NCBI GenBank assembly: GCA_015680685.1
Contig: MNCI01018064.1
Coordinates: 244,369-308,368, forward strand
Reading direction: 5' to 3'
Length of the DNA: 64,000 nucleotides
Source of the DNA: Gnetum montanum
Lineage: Eukaryota; Streptophyta; Gnetopsida; Gnetales; Gnetaceae
In this document: positions 24,480-37,180 of the stretch, one piece after another
Numbering within the stretch: position 1 is the stretch's first letter
How the letters are laid out: each line of letters opens with the position of its first letter
Made by a program: the position numbers and the translations under genes
Notes under the pieces: model-generated
What the model was told of the DNA's origin: nothing
Seen by the model: only the letters and a program-made list of their open reading frames with translations
Databases searched by the model: none

Positions 24480-26880
24480 TTCACCTTCATCCTACACTAG
24501 GATGAACAACTGTGATGGTGAGATATGGAGGATAATATTGTAATGCCTCCTAATCGATCTATTCTCGAGATGCTGCTCTAAAAACTTAAGAGGTTCGGCA
24601 TCGAGGATCTTCAAGAAGAGTATGTTATGCATGACTATGAATATCGGGACTACCATCCCACTGAAACACAACATAGAAGATATCGACATCAGAAGAAGCA
24701 CCATGAGGCTACGAAGGGGAAATAGTTTACCAATCCCTTGTTCCTACTAAACCAAGATGACAATGAGGATCCTTCTTTTGGGAGTTCTCAACATGAATAT
24801 TCTCCACCCCTTTATATTGGTTATGGGGGCTTGAACTTAAAGCTATAGTCCACTATCAACAATATAGGTTTAGGCAAAAGTGTGAGTCCAAGAAAGGGCT
24901 TGAGCAAGCATTGGGATGATAAGAAAGCTAATGAACGTGGTTGTGACAAGCATAGAGGAGAAAAAAGCCACCATGGTGGTGGTAGTTCTCCTTATTCTTC
25001 ACTCTCTTCATCTACATCTTCTTTTCCCTCTTCTAGTTTTGATATATGTCATCGAAAGGACAACCATGATGAAGGTGAATAGCAAGACAATAATGATTGG
25101 TAGGAAAATCATGAACAAAGGGGTAGCAGAGGACATCATAGGAATCATTGAAATAATGATGATAATGAGGCTTTAATAGCAACTTGAAGTATGCTAAATA
25201 TTGTAGAGGCAGTGAAAATTCCAACCAAGCATGTGAAAGATAGTCAGATCAAGGAACTTGACATGAAAAATATCCCTAGATTTTATGGGGGATATAACGC
25301 TTATCCTTAAACACATCTTCAAGCCTTTCACAATGCCTATGCCTTACAAAATATTGAAAATTATTAGTAGAAATTAAAGTTATTTTCTAGGACACTCATC
25401 AAAGAAGTTAAAAGTTGGTATTGATCCTTGGAGCCAGAATCCATCTGCAAGTGGAGTACAATTCTAGAGTTGTTCAATGATAAATACTAGACCTACTCTC
25501 GAGTATCTAATCTAAGAAGGAATATTCAAGGATGGAAGCAAGGAACACATGAACCCTTGGACACCACTATGAGTAGATACTATTCTCTCATATACTAATG
25601 CCTTGTCCATGGTTATTCTCACAAAAACAAGTTCATCACATCATAGATGGACTCAGATTAGAAACAAGAAGAACTTTTGGGGTTTATGCCCAAGGAACAC
25701 TATTAGAATTTAGAGCCCATTAGATCCAAAGGTTGATAGAGCAAGTGATAAAAGAAGATGAAGAGCTGAGGAAATAGGAAAGTGTTGAGAAATATAATAG
25801 GGATCCTTCCATTAGAACAAGGGAGGTCTGAGTTTGTGACAACAAGGAGGAGTCACAACTTGATGAGGTGGTAAATAGAAAGACCTTGCCAATCCAAAAG
25901 CCTATGTCTGAAATCTCGATCATGGTAGATAAAATGTGAGATTCATTTGATGAAAAATTCGAAACTACTCTAAAGATTGTACAAGAATCAAGAGAGTAGA
26001 GTAGTGATTATAACTACAAGAGGTGGAAAGAAGTTGAACATGCCTACCAAAGGGGTAAGATCAAAGTTGATGCAGTAGAAGAAGTTTTGGAGACAAAATC
26101 AGATGTTGATGGCGAGTATGACATCTACCAATACAAACACCCTAAGGGATGTTGCTTTATTATGTCACACTTGTAGGAATCTAGGGTGTACGTGCTGAAT
26201 CCTAGATTGGCAAGAAGGCAAACACCCATAATATTACCTGATCCTTAAAGCAATCCAAGGCAATACCACTACCAATAAAAAGCTTATTATCCAAGTGGAA
26301 TCCCATCACAATCGTATGAGTAGTACGAATAATGATAATAGCCATAGTCATGGGGGATGCCAGCACTAAGGCAAATGTACCATTATAGGCAACTAGATCC
26401 ATATGGGTACTATGTTTAGCAACCAAGGTCTTCACATGACTCTTCTAGTCACACTTCTTTTCAACATTACTACTACCCTCTAAAGTATCACAGATCTGAT
26501 TCTTCATCTATTAGAGGGAAAACCTCATATTCCTATCACCCTTCTCATTCTTTAGCACATGCTCCTCCACCCTTCATCCAATTACCCCCTAATCCATCTA
26601 TGTAAGGTGAAATTCCACAACAATTGCAATAATGTAACGCTACTAGGGTTGTTAACTTTCAATTAGCTTTCTAGCTAAATGGTTTGGAACCTAGATCCCA
26701 AAAATGACCATTCTTTCAATCCAAAAGTCCTTCAAATTCCTCATAGGCTAGCCACCCTATGTCTCCATCATTGTCTACATCAAATATTTTTGAGAGTCTT
26801 TCAAATAAAATGCCTCCTAAGATCTGTATTGTCATGTTAACCCACACTATATCTGATTGGATTAAGGTTGAAAACCTTCC
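24480..26880 (+). pseudogene. gag: gag of Athila-like element 2
   Basis: The N-terminal part has EDLQEEYVMHDYEYRDYHP near 24610-24670. A Ser/His/Lys-rich low-complexity stretch follows (about 24880-25080). The capsid-like block lies at about 25250-25690 (RFYGGYNAY, LQAFHNAYALQN, NLRRNIQGWKQGTHEPLD). A charged part and a Pro/Ser/Tyr-rich tail (about 26430-26620) complete it. Most stops are TAG or TGA in the main frame, so decay is largely by point changes. It aligns throughout with 8820-11330. Confidence 0.75.
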
Positions 26881-26899
26881 TAGGAAAAGATTTGAACCT

Positions 26900-27440
26900 A
26901 GAAGTCCTCTCATTTACCTATAGATTGTTGGACATGAGCCATGCAAGGATTTTCTTAATTTAGGTTCTGGTGTGAACCTAATTTTCCATGATATGTATAA
27001 AGCATGAAACCTACTACCTCTCAAGAAGAGCAACATTCATCCAGAATTGGTAGACTTATCAATCATAGTTCCTTTGGGACTTGTGGAGGACATTTTGATC
27101 ATTGTTTGTGGGTGGTCCTATCTTGCCAATTTTCTAGTAATCAATGTTAAAAATTGCAAGGAAGACTTTCCAATTATTATGGGAAGGGCATGGTTAGGCA
27201 TTGTTGATGCACAAATGGACATCAAAGATCTCTTCTTGAAAATTTCTAGGAAGAATGAATTTGGAAAGATTGAGAAGAAGAGAGTTCCATGCATTGCTTA
27301 CAATGATACCAAGTACAACTATGTGCAGAAACTTTGGTTTGTCAAGAGCACATCCATCAAAGCATCCAAATAGTATGCAAATGAATCTAAAGTTCAAAGG
27401 TACCTAATGTAGTAGCCACAAAATAGGAGGGCACCTAGTG
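26900..27440 (+). pseudogene. Protease of Athila-like element 2
   Basis: The active-site block near 26950-26985 reads FLNLGSGVNL, in place of the LLDSGSSVNL type, so the catalytic Asp is replaced. An open frame of 108 codons (27047-27373) carries PLGLVEDIL, CGWSYLANFLVI and the conserved DFPIIMGRAWL block. It continues into the linker before RT. Confidence 0.75.
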
Positions 27441-27569
27441 GTTGATAGCTAATCTTGGAAGTGACACACTTTGCATGGAACCTATTGAGAGCATGACATG
27501 TGCCTATGTTGAAAGGATGGATAAACTAGAGCAAGTTCATCACCAAATCTCTAATAATGCAAATTATGA

Positions 27570-29100
27570 TACTTATTAGGAAGAGTTGGAAATCCTTAAA
27601 AATTTTAAACAAGATCCCTTAGAGTTGAAAACTCTACCTCCCAACATAGAGTATGCATTTTTGACAAATGGCAAGCTAGTAATAATCAATGCCAATCTTG
27701 CTCTTGAACAGAAATAGATGCTATTAAAGGTGATCAAAAAATGGCCAATAGCCTTTGCTTGGTCATATCCTAAACTCATAGGGATTTATCCTAGGATATG
27801 TTAGCATCATATCTACACTAATTTGGCCATGAAGCTAAAGAGGTAATTGCAGTGGCAGTTGAACCCCTAATTGAAGTAGACTATCAAAGAGGAAATTGAG
27901 AAACTCCTCAAGGCAAGGTTTATCTATCCCATTGCAAATAGTGAGTGGATTAGTCTACTTGTGATTGTGCCAAAGAAAGGTGGCAAGTGGCAAGTTTGCA
28001 TTGACTTTTGGCTGTTGAATATGGAAACATTTAAAGATTATTTTCCATTGCCATTTGTAGATCAAATGTTAGACATTATGTTTGGCCATTGATATTATAG
28101 TTTTCTGGATGATTATGGTGGCTATAACCAAATCTAGATTTCACTTGATGATTAGGCCAAAATAACATTCATGAGTCCTTGGAGGATTTTGTATATTAAA
28201 AGATGCCTTTTGATCTATGTAATGCTCCTATAACATTCCAAAGTTTGGTCATGAGCATTTTCTATTAAAAAATTGGATTTAGGATGGAAGTATTCATGGA
28301 TGAATTCTCCTTCTATGGTGCCACATTTGAGTAAGCCTTAGACTACCTTGAGCAAGTTCTTAAAAGGTGTGTGAAGATGAATCTTTAGCATAATTAGTAG
28401 AAGAGCCATCTCGTGGTCCAAGAGGGCATTATACTAGGGCATAAAATTTCTTAGGTAGGGATTGAGATGAACCTTGAAAAGATAAGGGTTATCCAAGGAA
28501 AAACTAGCCAATTGAGAACTATTAAAGATGTTCAGTCATTCCTTGGAAACATTGGCTACTACCAACGATTCATAGAGAATTTCTCTAAGATTTAAAAATT
28601 GTTAGTTGAGCTAACAAAGAAAGATTCTCCATTCATCTAAACTAAGGAATGTGAAAATGCATTGCAAAGCCTCAAGAAAAAGCTTATAGAGACTCCAATT
28701 CTATGAGCACTTGATTAGGCTAGATGATTTCATATTGTGATATATGCATCAAATTATACCTTGGGAGTCATTATTACATAGTTAGATGATAAGAACCATC
28801 CATATTACATCCACTATGCAAGTCAAAGCATTGTGGGTGCATAGTTGAATTACATCACAATGGAGAAAGAAGTAATGGCCATGGTGTATGCTCTAGAGAA
28901 GTTCAAGTACTATGTGTTTAGATATAAAGTATTTGTGCACATTAACCATAGTGCCATTCACTTCCTCATGAACAAGCCAATGGTGAGCCCCCATGTCATA
29001 TGATGGTTGATGAATTTGCAAGAATTCAACTTTATGATGGCAGATTGAAAGGGGACTAAGAATGTGATCATTGATCACTTGTCTTGGTTATGATGGAATA
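27570..29100 (+). pseudogene. Reverse transcriptase and RNase H of Athila-like element 2
   Basis: RT runs from about 27570 (LEILKNFKQDP, then AWSYPKL) through VIVPKKGGKWQVCIDF (about 27960-28010). The catalytic box reads FMDEF at about 28294-28308, where the family has FMDDF. RNase H has YTLGVI (about 28757), then a TMEKEVMAMVYALEKFKYY block (about 28858-28914). Stops and a few shifts make it inactive. It is colinear with element 1. Confidence 0.83.
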
Positions 29101-29900
29101 ACAAAGAGAAGGAGAGCTTGCTCTTTGACCAATTTCTTGATGACCAAGTTTGGGGTGCCATGTGCATTGATTTCTAACAAGAAAATCCACTTTAGAGGTG
29201 CTACTTTTTGCAAGCTTATGCAACATTTGGGGGTTAAATATAAATTAACAACACCCTACCAGCCCTAAGCTAATGATCAAGAAGAAGTTACCAATAGGAA
29301 GATCATGAAGATCCTAATGAGAACTATTAGCAAATATAGGAGAGATTGGAATACAAATTTAAATAATGCCCTCCAGGCATACTATTCAACATGGAAACTT
29401 CCTATAGGCTACTTTTCCTATGATTTGGTGTATGGAAAATTACCAACTCTACCTATCCAATATAAGCTCCATACACTTTCAACAACCTATGACTTGGACC
29501 TTGACCTTAGCCTAGCACAAAAAGAAGGTTAATGAACCTAAATGTGTTAGATGAAAATCGATTGGTAGCCCTATCCTTGAATGAAGTGCACAAGGCATTC
29601 AACAAAAAGCATCATGATCTTAAAATATGGAAAGAGAAATTTCAACTAGGAGATAAGGTTCTCTACTAGAATCCCACACATGTACCTCAACGAACTAAGT
29701 TCTAGATGTTGTGGGAAGGGTCTTACATCATTTATGAAGGCTTTCCTTCTGGGGCCATGTTGATCTACAAACATGAGAGCTTGGGAAAAAAGCAATTGTT
29801 TAATAAGAAACAAGTCAAACCCTTCCATAAACCTATGCACACTAGTAGAAGCAATGCCTCAATAGATAGACAACCTTGCATAATTTTTTGGATCTCCTCC
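29101..29900 (+). pseudogene. Integrase of Athila-like element 2, N-terminal half deleted
   Basis: After the end of RNase H the sequence jumps (near 29130) straight to FGVPCALIS, which corresponds to about 14190 in element 1. The HHCC zinc-binding region and the first catalytic Asp, about 600 bp in element 1, are missing. The second-Asp region reads ISNKKIHF, so that Asp is lost too. The C-terminal part (TTPYQP, then KFQLGDKVLY and PTHVPQRTKF) is preserved to about 29880. Confidence 0.8.
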
Positions 29901-31958
29901 TTTCAACTTACTCATGGGGGAGATGGCCATTCATACTAATCATATACATTGCTCCATAGTTTTTCTATTTTTTATTTTACACATTTTAGCTTTTTTGCAA
30001 ATTTTTTATTTTACACCTTTTTGATTTTAAAACTTTTCTCTATTTCACACAACTTTTTGTTTTACACATTGTCAGTACATTTAAATTTTTCTTTAGTATT
30101 TTACACTTTCTTATATATATTTTGCTTTATTTTAGTGTGATTTTCTAATTTCTGTTAATAAATGTGCTTTATGCCAACATGACATAGTGGTATTGTAGTT
30201 GTTGCTAATGGTGGTTTGTGCTTAATGTTTTTGTTTCCTAATCTCTAGTTTTTATTTTTGAATTTTTGTGTCGATGACTAAGGAATGGTTTCTTTTTTAT
30301 GGAATAGGTAGTGAATCCATGATATCCACCCATCCACAAAAATTTATGGTTTTTCTTATTTTGGAAATATGAGATCCATTTCATTAAATAAACCTTTAAT
30401 AAATTTATGACCTTGGTGGTTTCTAGAATTAGGAAAGATTCAAAGGTTTGCATAGGGTATGACTTCAAGGGGACTCAATGCTCTTTGTACTTTTTTACTT
30501 ACTTGGATGCATGAGTGTTTTCATGGATTTCTTATCATTTTGTGTTGATCATAAACAAGAAGTTAAATAAGTCTTTGCATGGTGTAGTTCCCATAGCACA
30601 CTATATATATGGTGGGAATTCAAAGCACAACCCTTAGACAAATAAATGGGCTACAAGCATTGGTTATAGGACTAGAAAGACATGTTACCCATGCCTAAAG
30701 GTCCCCTCTAACTAAGGCCCTCTCTTACTTCCTACTTATCTTTTTCTCTTCTTAAGGAATGGTGGTTGTTTTATAAGAGCACTCTTGTGTTTTAAGGGGG
30801 TGGATTGATCTTGGAGTGGTGATGCAAAGTCATTGAAAGTGGTTGGTTTTGGCCTAGACTGAGGATGGATCTTGTCAGGTCATTTAAATAAAAATCCAAA
30901 AGGAACTTCTTATGACCTCAATTTGAAACTCCGTTCCACCTTCTTCATTATCCATCCATGCCTAGAACTCACCTCACTATCGGTGTCCATGTTCTTGTTT
31001 AGTGTCTTTATCAGATGTACTTGAATTCTTTAGTAGAACCTTCTGAATTTTAATCCTTAACTTTTATAAACAATTAATTACCTATGAGGCCCATGGACTA
31101 CTTGGGTTAAGGTTATGCAAGGGCAAATAGGACATGTTCTTGTTATGGGGAGGATCCACTTGCATATCTCTTGGTTGGGTTCATTAAGCACCTTATCCTT
31201 AGGCATTATTGTAATTAGAATCTTTCTTGCACTCATATTTTACATATAACTGCATGCTCCTTTAAGTATTTTCTTCAATTCACACATTCTCCATCAAATT
31301 TTTGAGTTTTTTAGATTTCAAGGACCCTCTTTAATGATTTCATCATATTCTTGTCTTTTCTAAGACTCCATAGATTTCAAATTCATTCAAAAATTCCTTA
31401 TATTTTTTTAAATACTACAATTTGAAAATTTCATTTATGGATCCCTTAAATGGGGCCCTATTGATGGAGCCCATGTGTATACATGACCCCATCGACACAA
31501 TGCAAAAATCCTATATATATGCATAATCCTCTTTGAAATTTTCACATTTGCTCTCAAATGCCCAAGGAGTTTTTGTAGTTTTTAAAGCCTAGAACCTTTA
31601 AGAGCCTATAAGTTCCTAACCATTTGTCCAAATCACTCTGTTCTCTCCTAAAGGTAGGCTCTTAGTTGTGGGGGCCACAAACATGCCATTTTTGATAGAA
31701 AAGTTTTCAACATATTTCTAACTTGCACAAAAGTTTAACTAAGGAATCAACATTAAAATACCAAATTACAAAAGTGAAACCCTTCCAACAAGCTCCAGTG
31801 ACACTTACAATAAAAAATTAATTAATAAAATAATAATAAAATAATCAATCTACCATGGTCCAACCGTAGCTAAGTGTAACTAATTAATGAGATAAGGTAT
31901 TTAAATATTTTAAGTTACACATTATATCTACTAATCCATGGATGTGTTATGATTGTAG
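29901..31958 (+). other. Spacer between integrase and accessory ORF, element 2
   Basis: Non-coding, T-rich at first (29950-30140). It aligns with 14891-16549 of element 1. It ends in TTATGATTGTAG directly before the ATG of the next frame, which looks like a splice acceptor. Confidence 0.65.
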
Positions 31959-34808
31959 ATGGCACCAAAAGGCAAACACACAGAGGAAGGAGGACCATCT
32001 CAACCAACGAAAAAATGACCAAGAATGGGAAGGGGCCAAGAACAAGCCCAAGAAGAGCTAATCATAACCCATGCTACAAGACCTCTTAGGGAGGAGGCCA
32101 AAGTGGAGTCTATCTGTCAGATTTCAAAATAGGTGGCAGTAATATAACATTTTCATTGGGACAAGGCACTAGATCAACAAGAAAGCCTTGATGTGACCTT
32201 GATAGAAGCCTGCCTAAACAAAATTAGATCAAGGGATGTCTAGAAAATAGTGCTCTAAGAGTTGAACTTTGGCTCTTTCTTGGAGTGAGCACCTAAAGAG
32301 GTATAAGAAAAACTAAAGACCTCTCCCATGTAGCCAATTATCACTTCCAGCAGGGAGTGGTATATGGGGGAGATGTTCCTATTTTGGATCAATATGTAGA
32401 TCAGTTCAGTGGTCAAGATCAAGGACATTTCAATGTCCTACTCATTGTAAGCCATTGTAGAGGCACTTGTGTTGCCTAAAACTAGGATGAATCTCACCAA
32501 GATTTCTATGTAGACAGGTCCTAACATTAAAAAGAATGGGTTTAGTGGTGCTATCGTGTCAACCGTAAGGAGTACAATGCACTCACACTAGCAAAAATAA
32601 TCCATTAAAAAATTTTGGCCTTTCACCTAAATCCCGTGGTAAGGCCCAACAAGATCATTGTCTTTTTTGCTTGTGTGTGTGCTGCTCTAAGTGGAAGATT
32701 CTTGGTCTAACTTCCATAGTTAATCTATCTAGAGATAGAGGAGTGGTTTAAGAAGAATGAACATGCAAGAAAGGCACTCCCCTTCCCATGCCTCATTAGA
32801 GAACTATGCCAAAGGGGAGGAATAGCTCACTATACTAATGATGTTATCTGACATGCTCCAACTACTAATTGGGCGAATATGATGAAGGAAAAAAACTCTT
32901 GCAACAATAATCCAAGAAGAAAATTAGCAACCACCACCTCCACCTACCACTTAGAAAATAGTGATAAACATCACTATAACATTCCAATAGTTGCACAAGT
33001 TCTAAGAATGGCTCTTGAGTGAGCAAGAGCAACAAGCAGACATGAGTGGTGAAGACCTATCTATGTACTACCCTACAATGAGTCACTTGAATGCTGTGGC
33101 CTGAATAGTTAGCCACATGGGGGGAGGTGAATCCATTTTCTTTGCCCAACGAATGCAGTTGTCTGTGAGGTCAAATCCTAGCACTAGAGAGATAACAATA
33201 TCTCTCTCAAAATAGTAGCAACTCTTAAAGATTTCTAGAAATGTCGTAACCTTTTTGGTGCCTTTGGAGGAGGGGGAGGGGGCAACAGCATTGGTGATGC
33301 AGCACTAAGGGCAAGAAACAACAATAGAGGTGGTTGTTGATAGAATCATAGAGACACTCAATGCAGTTATGACATCTATACCAAACCTCAATGCACTTAA
33401 ATATGTGCAGACTTATGCAGGGACCATAAGCGATAGACTAAACATAGCACAACATGAACAACTACTGGACTAACTGGTAGGAATCGAGTAATGGCTTTTG
33501 GATGTATTTCACCTTCTGGATAATATAATTGCAACTGATTTAGAGTTGTTAGAGGCCAGAAGCAAGAATATTATTTTGGAAGGAAGGAAAACTTGAAATA
33601 GCTTAGGAGTTGAATGAATGCTTGACTATGAAAGTTGTTGAATTAAAAGTCCAAATTGTCGACCCTGCATTTCTTAACTTGACACTGATAAGAGATGAAG
33701 ATCTTGAAAAACTTCATACTAGGTTGAAAGGGATTAAGGGTGCGATGGAGATGGTAGTGTTCTATTGATCCTTAGTAGAGGCCATCCATCATAATTTTAG
33801 AAGGCCTTGGGTTTGACCCACTAGGAGAATGTTCCACAAACCACAGAAAATCATCGCTTACAAAACATTAATGCATGTAAATAATAATTGATTAATTTTA
33901 TCCATCAATAACAAGAGCAACTAGCTAGAGCAAATACAGAGTTAAGGAGATTAGTAGCCTAGAATAGAAACCTATTCATGGAGGAGGTCCATGCCCTTCA
34001 TCAAAAGATTGTAATATAGGTAGCCACTTGGAAATCAGAGGCTCTCAAATTTGAGAGAGTCAAAAATCACTATAGAGACCAGGTTGGCCTACAAAAGGAA
34101 ATAAATGAGAAACACATTTAACTAATGAAGAAAAAGGTGAATGAAACCCTCTAGAAACTCCAATAAGGATGCAAATTATGGTAGCCCATCATTGATGGGA
34201 TTGATCAATATAATAAAGTAGAAATTTGTCTAAAGGAGTTGTAGATAGAGGAGATGACCAAATATATGGAGCTTGCTAACCTTCGATATGCAAACTTGGC
34301 TATGTTAAGTGCTAGGCAGCCACAGTTAGAACTAGAAAAGTAGGTGGCTAGCTCATACTTATTGTACAAGGCCAAGTTCAAGCATCACAAGGACACTAAG
34401 CAAAAGCTTGAGATGGAAAACATCAAACTTGAGGTTCCCAAGGGAAAATATACTGGTAAGAGATCCAGTACTGAGAGCCTAGCAAAAAGAATGACTAGGC
34501 TCTTAAGGGCATTTGATGTTGAAAATAAAAAATTTGCTACTTAGTTCATCAATGTGAAGGGGCTATTTCCATTAATTCCTTGTCTATGGGATATCCCCAT
34601 TCCAACCCACATTGGCGATGCCACATGGATTGTGAGTGATTCCCAGAGCAAGTTGGAGAAGATGAAGGTATTATTAGATGCCTTTCTCCTTTTGCCAGAG
34701 GTAGTAGCTACAATAGGATAGCCACATACTCCTTAGCCACCATGTGCACTTGAAGCTAGTGAAGGTCCTTTGGAACCTCAGGATCCTCCACTGCTTGGGA
34801 CTATTTGA
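31959..34808 (+). pseudogene. Accessory ORF in the env position of Athila-like element 2
   Basis: ATG at 31959 immediately after an acceptor-like AG. The same frame holds at the start and in the last 500 bp (open 34344-34544), with many stops between. The N-terminal part is basic, Gln/Lys-rich. The centre has Pro-rich and Gln-rich segments. The last third (about 33880-34540) is highly charged with heptad-like Leu/Ile/Lys/Glu spacing, so a coiled coil is likely. I see no signal peptide or clear membrane segment, so an envelope role is not supported. Athila elements carry an extra, often env-like, ORF here; some plant elements express it by splicing. The function of this one is unknown. Confidence 0.55.
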
Positions 34809-35009
34809 TCTTCTTAATCATCTTCACGTCATCAAAGGATGTGCCATCTAGTTTGAGTAGTCATATCATGGTGTTTAATTTTTTGTCATGAACATCAAAA
34901 ATTTTGTAATGATATTGATTTGTACACCTAGGCACTTAGTTTTATTGTATGAAGTATCAGTCACTAATTCCATACCTTCCCAATTTTGTAAAGGAACTTG
35001 AGGATGAGT

Positions 35010-35030
35010 TTTCATTCATTCATGGGAGTA
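35010..35030 (+). other. Polypurine-tract region, element 2
   Basis: CATTCATTCATGGGAGTA precedes the 3' LTR and matches AATCATGGAGGTA before the 3' LTR of element 1. The tract is short and decayed. Confidence 0.5.
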
Positions 35031-35984
35031 TGATGAAGTGTCAAAGTGTCACATCGATGGGCCCCCATTGAGATGGCCTATTGACATGCCATTTCCAACG
35101 TGGCCTCATCAATATAGCCCTATCAACATGGTGTTACCCTATTGACATGGTGTTTCCTCATCAATGGGGTGCATCGACGTAGCATTTTTTGCATTTATGA
35201 GGCCCTGTCAATGTAGCTTCACAATAAAGTCTATAAATACATGCTCACCTGGCATGTTTATGGCATGTATTGTCAAAGGCTTAGTGAAGTTCTTGTAGTT
35301 TGTTCATTTGAGAGTTAGAATATTTTTTGAGTGTCCACAATAAGAGTTAGAAAGTGTATGGATCTTTATTTGAGCATTGATGTACCTAAGCATAGTAGTA
35401 TGAACAACAATAAAGACAAGCCTTTTGATAAACCTCATAGCACTTAGAAATAGATTAAGTACTTATTTATGCATTTAATATTTTATATGATTTACTTTAA
35501 TGCTTTAAGTAATTAAATAATTAATAGGCTAAACTAAGCTAGATTAAGTAATTAAGCATATAAGAATGACCACTTCAAGCATACACTTGGTAATCCTAGT
35601 AACGCTTAATGTTTGATAACCCAGTAGTGCTAAACGTGTTTAGGATGTGTATAGTAAGTGGGAACAGATGCTTATGTTAGGATTAGTTAGGTGTAGTTAG
35701 TTAGATTAAATTAGTAATTGAATTACTTCATTCCTTCCATCCTTTGTCTTAAGCACCTAAGACATAAAACATAAAAATAACAAAAATCATATGCATCCAT
35801 GACACTTAACCATACCTTTGCATATCAAAAATGTAATTGGGAAGACAATGAATGAATATTAGGGTAATTTCACTTCCTAGAGACTAGTGTACTAGAAGAC
35901 ATAGAATACATAAAATTCAATCGGATCATGCATGAATGCTTAGTGATTCATATGGTTGAGCGTAGGGATACTCATTGCTCATTA
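35031..35984 (+). repeat. 3' LTR of Athila-like element 2
   Basis: 954 bp, direct repeat of 23317-24231. TATA box at 35232-35240. The U3 minisatellite is expanded compared with the 5' copy (about 35060-35180). Ends ...CATTA. Confidence 0.93.
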
Positions 35985-35989
35985 GGGTT

Positions 35990-36057
35990 TGAGGTTAAGG
36001 ACTACTGTGCACTTGATCTATTGGTCTTCATTCTAATGATTATCTTTTTCGACTACA
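35990..36057 (+). repeat. Tat element C, 5' LTR, right part
   Basis: Continuation of the LTR cut at 23316, ending CGACTACA. Identified by what follows: a spacer and a primer-site-like sequence matching those of elements A and B. Confidence 0.65.
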
Positions 36058-36066
36058 ACAATTTTC

Positions 36067-36085
36067 TTAATGCTAGCAGGATGGC
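36067..36085 (+). other. Primer-binding site, Tat element C (decayed)
   Basis: TTAATGCTAGCAGGATGGCC aligns with TTGGCGCTAGAAGGAGGGCC of element A and with the site of element B. The differences are mostly transitions. Confidence 0.6.
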
Positions 36086-37180
36086 CTTTGCCTAATTTCT
36101 TTGGCTAGATCTAATTATCATGGTTGCCAATGTTGTCTTTCATATTGAAACTTTTATTTTGCAGTCAAAACCTTTTGAATTTGCATTTTAATCAATGCTA
36201 CCATCCATCCTCCTCTGCTCCCAAGACCTAGCATAGAGTGGTAGGTGTTTGGGCTTTGCAATTTTTATAGTATTTGCTATGAATTTCCAAAGCTATCATT
36301 GATTTTCTAGTGTACTTTCCTAACCCCATTGGCTACTAAAATTTTCTCAATTATCATGGTGCAACCCTTCTAAAGATTACTAGACTTATGGAAGTTAGAT
36401 TTCCCCCAACTTTCCATGCTAAGAAGATTGGTAGTCTACCAAAATCAAATCTTAGTGGAAAAACACTAATTTTGCACTTTGGTTTTTAATCCATTCCCCC
36501 CTACAATCAAAGCTCAATGTGAAAATTGTAGGTGGTTGGGTGATGGCTTTTTACAATAGTTGTTGTGAATTTTTTTATTCCCAAAGCCAACATTGAAACC
36601 TTTTCCATTTTCTTTTCCCCACTAATTTCAAATTTTTTCAGCTTCTAAAGTTGGTGGTGCGGCCCTTCTAAAAATTACCAAACTTCTAGAAGTTAGCTTC
36701 CCCCCATTTTTCCAAGCTGAGAATATTGGCAAGCTGCTAAAACCAAGTTTCAGTGGAAATTCCCGACTTTCCACTTTGATTTTTAGCCTTTTACCATCAA
36801 CATTGGAATAGAAGGGATGAGATTCCCATTATCTCATTTACCTTTCTTTTCCCCTTTGCCATACTCAGCGTAGAGGTAGTTGGGAGGCCAACATGGGTAA
36901 GGCTTGTTACTAACCTTTTTAGCTTTTCATTTTTGGTAAAGGGATAACCCCCTTACCCCCACTTACTAATTTTAGTAAGTACTCATTTTCAATTAATTTT
37001 GTTTCATTTAAACATTTTTGAATTCCATTTGTTGGAATTTACTTCTATTTTATCATTTATTGCCTTGTTTTAAGCCATTCTCAACACCATGGCCATGTCT
37101 TTCTAGTAATCTATCAAGTTGCCCCTCACCTTCACTGGTGAAGGTCCTAGACAACAAGCCATGAGGGTATATGACCCCAA
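36086..37180 (+). repeat. Tat element C leader with a 295-bp tandem duplication
   Basis: Two diverged copies, about 36240-36525 and 36530-36810, share CCCTTCTAAA.ATTAC, GAAGTTAG.TT and CTTTCCACTTTG-like words about 298 bp apart. No coding sequence is seen until about 37180. Confidence 0.7.

Larger units (their letters stand above)
23312..35989 (+). mobile_element. Athila-like Ty3/gypsy element 2, full length, dead, with target duplication
   Basis: LTRs 23317-24231 and 35031-35984 enclose gag, protease, RT, RNase H, a truncated integrase and a long accessory ORF before the 3' LTR. GGGTT flanks both sides exactly (23312-23316 and 35985-35989). The element sits inside the 5' LTR of Tat element C. 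It is the same lineage as element 1 (colinear, same primer-site type, related R/U5) but has a different U3. LTR divergence is again large by eye. Confidence 0.92.

Noticed and set aside
31959-34808. Calling the accessory ORF an envelope gene
   Set aside because: Position fits, but no signal peptide, transmembrane helix or fusion-peptide-like segment can be seen.
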